Positions 12,834 through 14,731 of a stretch of DNA of 14,731 nucleotides are shown piece after piece; the first letter of the stretch is position 1, and every line of letters starts with the position of its first letter. Location of the stretch: contig JAURKF010000112.1 in NCBI GenBank assembly GCA_030831885.1, positions 1 to 14,731 on the forward strand. Direction: 5' to 3'. The translations under genes were made by a program, and so were the position numbers. Origin of the DNA: Flavobacteriales bacterium (GTDB lineage Bacteria; Bacteroidota; Bacteroidia; Flavobacteriales; UA16). The notes below the pieces were generated by a model. The model saw nothing but the letters and a program-made list of their open reading frames with translations. It ran no database searches and was not told the DNA's origin.

Positions 12834-14372
12834 TTACGGATGCAGAATATCCAAGGGTAATGAATAAGTTGCGTCCGTTGTGCGCACAACAACCACATAT
12901 CGGCCTGACGCCAGATTTTCTAAACTCAAGCCGGTCGCAGATGCGGAAACCCGCTGGTTCAGCACTATTCGTCCTTGCATGTCGCGTAATTCGATGCTTT
13001 CCATCATACGGCCGTCTGCCGACTCTATGCGAACAAAATTAGATGCCGGATTCGGGAAGTAATGAAATACCTGAAGTGCTTCATCAACACTTGTTGGCGT
13101 TCCCACGCATTCACACAACGTGTTGTAAACGTCATCAGTTGTGGTTGCATCACCATCGTCGCATGTATCGCCGGGGAATAAACATGAGCCATCATCTGTG
13201 CTTGCTTCGGGGTTGTAATTGCAGGCAATGCTCAACGTGCAACCGAAAACCATGGAAGGTGTTCCTTCGCAAGCACAATCTGCGGTATACATGTCATTCT
13301 CGGTCATACTATCGCCATCGTCGCACATATCCCCGGGGAAAACACATGAGCCATCATCTACTGTTGCCCCGGAATAGTTGCATGCATCCGGCACAGAGCA
13401 TCCCAAAAGTTGACCGACACAAATGCATTCGGCAGTATACATATCAAACACGGTCATATCATTACCATCATCACAAGAGCTTCCGGGAATAATACATGAG
13501 CCGTCATCAATTGTGGCTGCAGCATTGTAATTACAGGCTTCCATATTCATACATCCATAGATTTCGGCTGTGACTTCGCCTTGGCAAATGCAATCGGTTG
13601 AATATGTATCATTGATGGTATTCATGTCGCCATCGTCACAAATGTCACCCGGGAAATAGCATATACCGTTATCCAACTGTGCATTCGGATTAAAGTTACA
13701 TGCGTTGACATCGGTACATCCCAAGATTTCACCAACACATATACAATCGGGATTAAGCGCATCATTCACCGTTTCCACATTACCATCATCACAAGACTCT
13801 CCGGGGAATATGCATGAGTTATCCTCCTCGGTTGCGTCCGGGTTGTAATTGCAGGCAGCATTGTTCGTGCAACCAGGTACAGATGAAGACAGCCAGTAGG
13901 CAATGGTGTTTTGCGTTCCGTCACCCGAATAGGACCAAGGTCCCGTTCCTGTCAAGAATGTGCCTGCTTCCCACAGACCTGCCTGTTGAGCAACATTTTC
14001 ACGACCCTGTCCAGAGGCGCCATATTGCATGAAATCAATCATAACGGCAGGATCACTGTAGGATCCCGTAGGCAGATATAAGCCAAGATCGCTGGCGGTT
14101 GCATTAAACCCTGAAGAGGCTGCCCATTGAAAAACAACTGAAGAGCCGGGAGATAAATTGAAGCCGCCGCTAAATACTGAAATATTCAAGCCTGAAAGCG
14201 ATTCGTACTCGAAAAGAGCACACAAGCGATACTGTTGAATATTGACCGCTGAGCTTCCAAAGTTTTGAATTGTTATCAGGGAATTTGCAGGATCCACTTG
14301 CGTCAAGCGGATTTGGGCATCGGCAATTGAAGTGAACATTGCAATGCAAAACACAAGTAAAAATCTTTTCAT
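12834..14372 (-). CDS. T9SS-exported cysteine-repeat protein (5 repeats), paralogue
   Basis: A 512-residue protein with the same plan as the product of 4333-7935. Signal peptide 1-20 (ends ADAQ); lamin-tail-like domain 21-166, aligned without gaps to the larger protein and sharing VDPAN, NFG, VNIQQY, LCALFEY, SGFN, DLGLYLP and DFMQYGA-GQGRE. Five six-cysteine repeats occupy 167-428, then a divergent T9SS sorting domain 429-512 (FPNPASN, ELRDMQGRIV, LASGRYVVVV). r4 has lost one residue between its second and third cysteines. Linker lengths alternate short-long as in the large protein. Lys, Arg and His are absent from 125 to 436. The leader and start are AT-rich without a Shine-Dalgarno site. 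Function is unknown; a surface or secreted disulfide-rich protein is inferred. Confidence 0.9.
   Translation of the reverse strand: MKRFLLVFCIAMFTSIADAQIRLTQVDPANSLITIQNFGSSAVNIQQYRLCALFEYESLSGLNISVFSGGFNLSPGSSVVFQWAASSGFNATASDLGLYLPTGSYSDPAVMIDFMQYGASGQGRENVAQQAGLWEAGTFLTGTGPWSYSGDGTQNTIAYWLSSSVPGCTNNAACNYNPDATEEDNSCIFPGESCDDGNVETVNDALNPDCICVGEILGCTDVNACNFNPNAQLDNGICYFPGDICDDGDMNTINDTYSTDCICQGEVTAEIYGCMNMEACNYNAAATIDDGSCIIPGSSCDDGNDMTVFDMYTAECICVGQLLGCSVPDACNYSGATVDDGSCVFPGDMCDDGDSMTENDMYTADCACEGTPSMVFGCTLSIACNYNPEASTDDGSCLFPGDTCDDGDATTTDDVYNTLCECVGTPTSVDEALQVFHYFPNPASNFVRIESADGRMMESIELRDMQGRIVLNQRVSASATGLSLENLASGRYVVVVRTTDATYSLPLDILHP
13089..13874 (-). repeat. 5-copy coding repeat array of the smaller paralogue
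   Basis: Five units of 51-55 codons with the six-cysteine pattern. r1-r2-r3 match R7-R8-R9 of the large protein better than other repeats, by eye: r2 and R8 share FPGDICDD after a non-serine residue before the third cysteine, and r3 and R9 share ECxCVG. r5 and R18, the last repeats, share DVYNTxCECxG. Confidence 0.9.
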
Positions 14373-14435
14373 TATGGTTGGTTAAAAGGTTAAGTCAAAT
14401 TCGATATTACGAAAAATCTATATTCCATCGAAACA

Positions 14436-14451
14436 AAAATTGCGCAATTTT
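14436..14451. promoter_or_regulatory. 16-bp perfect palindrome between lptB and the secreted-protein gene
   Basis: AAAATTGCGCAATTTT is its own reverse complement. It lies 64 bases upstream of the 512-residue-protein start and 32 bases after the lptB stop. On the minus strand it is followed by T and GTTT, so it may be a weak lptB terminator; it could equally be an operator for a dimeric regulator. The other bases of 14373-14482 are AT-rich and show no clear consensus promoter. Confidence 0.4.
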
Positions 14452-14482
14452 AAAATTTATGAGACTAATAAAGGACGGACTT

Positions 14483-14731
14483 TTAACCCACTCTTACTTT
14501 TCTGAGTTCAAAATTCTGGCCAAGGTACACTTTACGTACCTGTTCATCGGCAGCAAGTTCTTCCGCTGTTCCGGCCTTCAAAATTTGTCCGTCATAAAGC
14601 AGGTATGCTCTGTCGGTGATAGATAGTGTTTCCTGCACGTTATGATCCGTTATCAGAACGCCGATGTTTCGTTTCTTTAACTGATAAACAATCTTCTGAA
14701 TATCCTCAACCGCAATAGGGTCAACACCGGC
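14483..14731 (-). CDS. lptB: LPS export ABC transporter ATPase, C-terminal part
   Basis: The last 82 residues of LptB, cut by the window edge; the N terminus lies beyond 14731. The visible part begins in the D-loop (AGVDP) and continues with AVEDIQKIV, the switch histidine in [11 protein letters not shown] (His30 of the fragment), [19 protein letters not shown] and [25 protein letters not shown] and VYLGxxF are characteristic of LptB, the cytoplasmic ATPase that powers LPS transport from inner to outer membrane with LptF/LptG. The fragment shows no frameshift. The Walker motifs are off the window, so activity cannot be judged. Confidence 0.93.
   Translation of the reverse strand, partial: AGVDPIAVEDIQKIVYQLKKRNIGVLITDHNVQETLSITDRAYLLYDGQILKAGTAEELAADEQVRKVYLGQNFELRKVRVG

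Noticed and set aside
13043..14032. Plus-strand open frames opposite the 512-residue-protein gene
   Set aside because: Same cause: antisense of the cysteine repeats, rich in His, Arg and Cys, with no recognisable fold.

Overview
The window looks like a chromosomal segment of a Bacteroidota bacterium, most likely a flavobacterium-like marine lineage (inference). The evidence is two proteins with type IX secretion (T9SS) C-terminal sorting domains, a DUF2490 outer-membrane protein, a DUF2795 small acidic protein, an LptB of the form usual in this phylum, start codons without clear Shine-Dalgarno sites, and a TAnnTTTG-type -7 promoter box. No RNA gene, insertion sequence, phage gene or CRISPR array was found.

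Layout, left to right. Positions 1-77 hold a degenerate 16-bp tandem repeat ending in an inverted repeat. Positions 135-2682 (+) are a tight four-gene unit: a VTC-domain protein (polyphosphate polymerase fold), a DUF4956 membrane protein, a small lipoprotein and a DUF2490 outer-membrane protein. purH (2716-4239, +) follows. A long hairpin built of 8-bp words (4239-4326) separates it from a convergent gene for a secreted 1200-residue protein (4333-7935, -) with 18 six-cysteine repeats. Then come a DUF2795 protein (8055-8276, -) with a terminator, and a PduO-type cob(I)alamin adenosyltransferase (8386-8937, -) divergent from a dCMP deaminase (9000-9431, +), which is followed by an S41 C-terminal processing protease (9513-11183, +). 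The protease gene meets, stop codon to stop codon, an Nfu iron-sulfur scaffold plus alpha/beta hydrolase operon (12570-11180, -). A second, 512-residue paralogue of the cysteine-repeat protein (12834-14372, -) follows, with its own hairpin and a bidirectional terminator. The right edge cuts lptB (14483-14731, -).

Most genes are housekeeping: purine synthesis, dCMP deamination, cobalamin adenosylation, Fe-S assembly, envelope proteolysis and LPS export. The accessory content is the VTC/DUF4956 unit and the pair of secreted repeat proteins. The pair is the most interesting part. Both have the same 166-residue N-terminal segment layout, the same repeat type with alternating linker length, and no Lys, Arg or His over 1033 and 312 consecutive residues. 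Their repeats correspond one to one in places (R7-R8-R9 with r1-r2-r3), and both genes end next to a hairpin made of short tandem words. Their function is unknown; an exported, disulfide-rich, strongly acidic and probably metal-binding surface fibre or adhesin is a reasonable guess.
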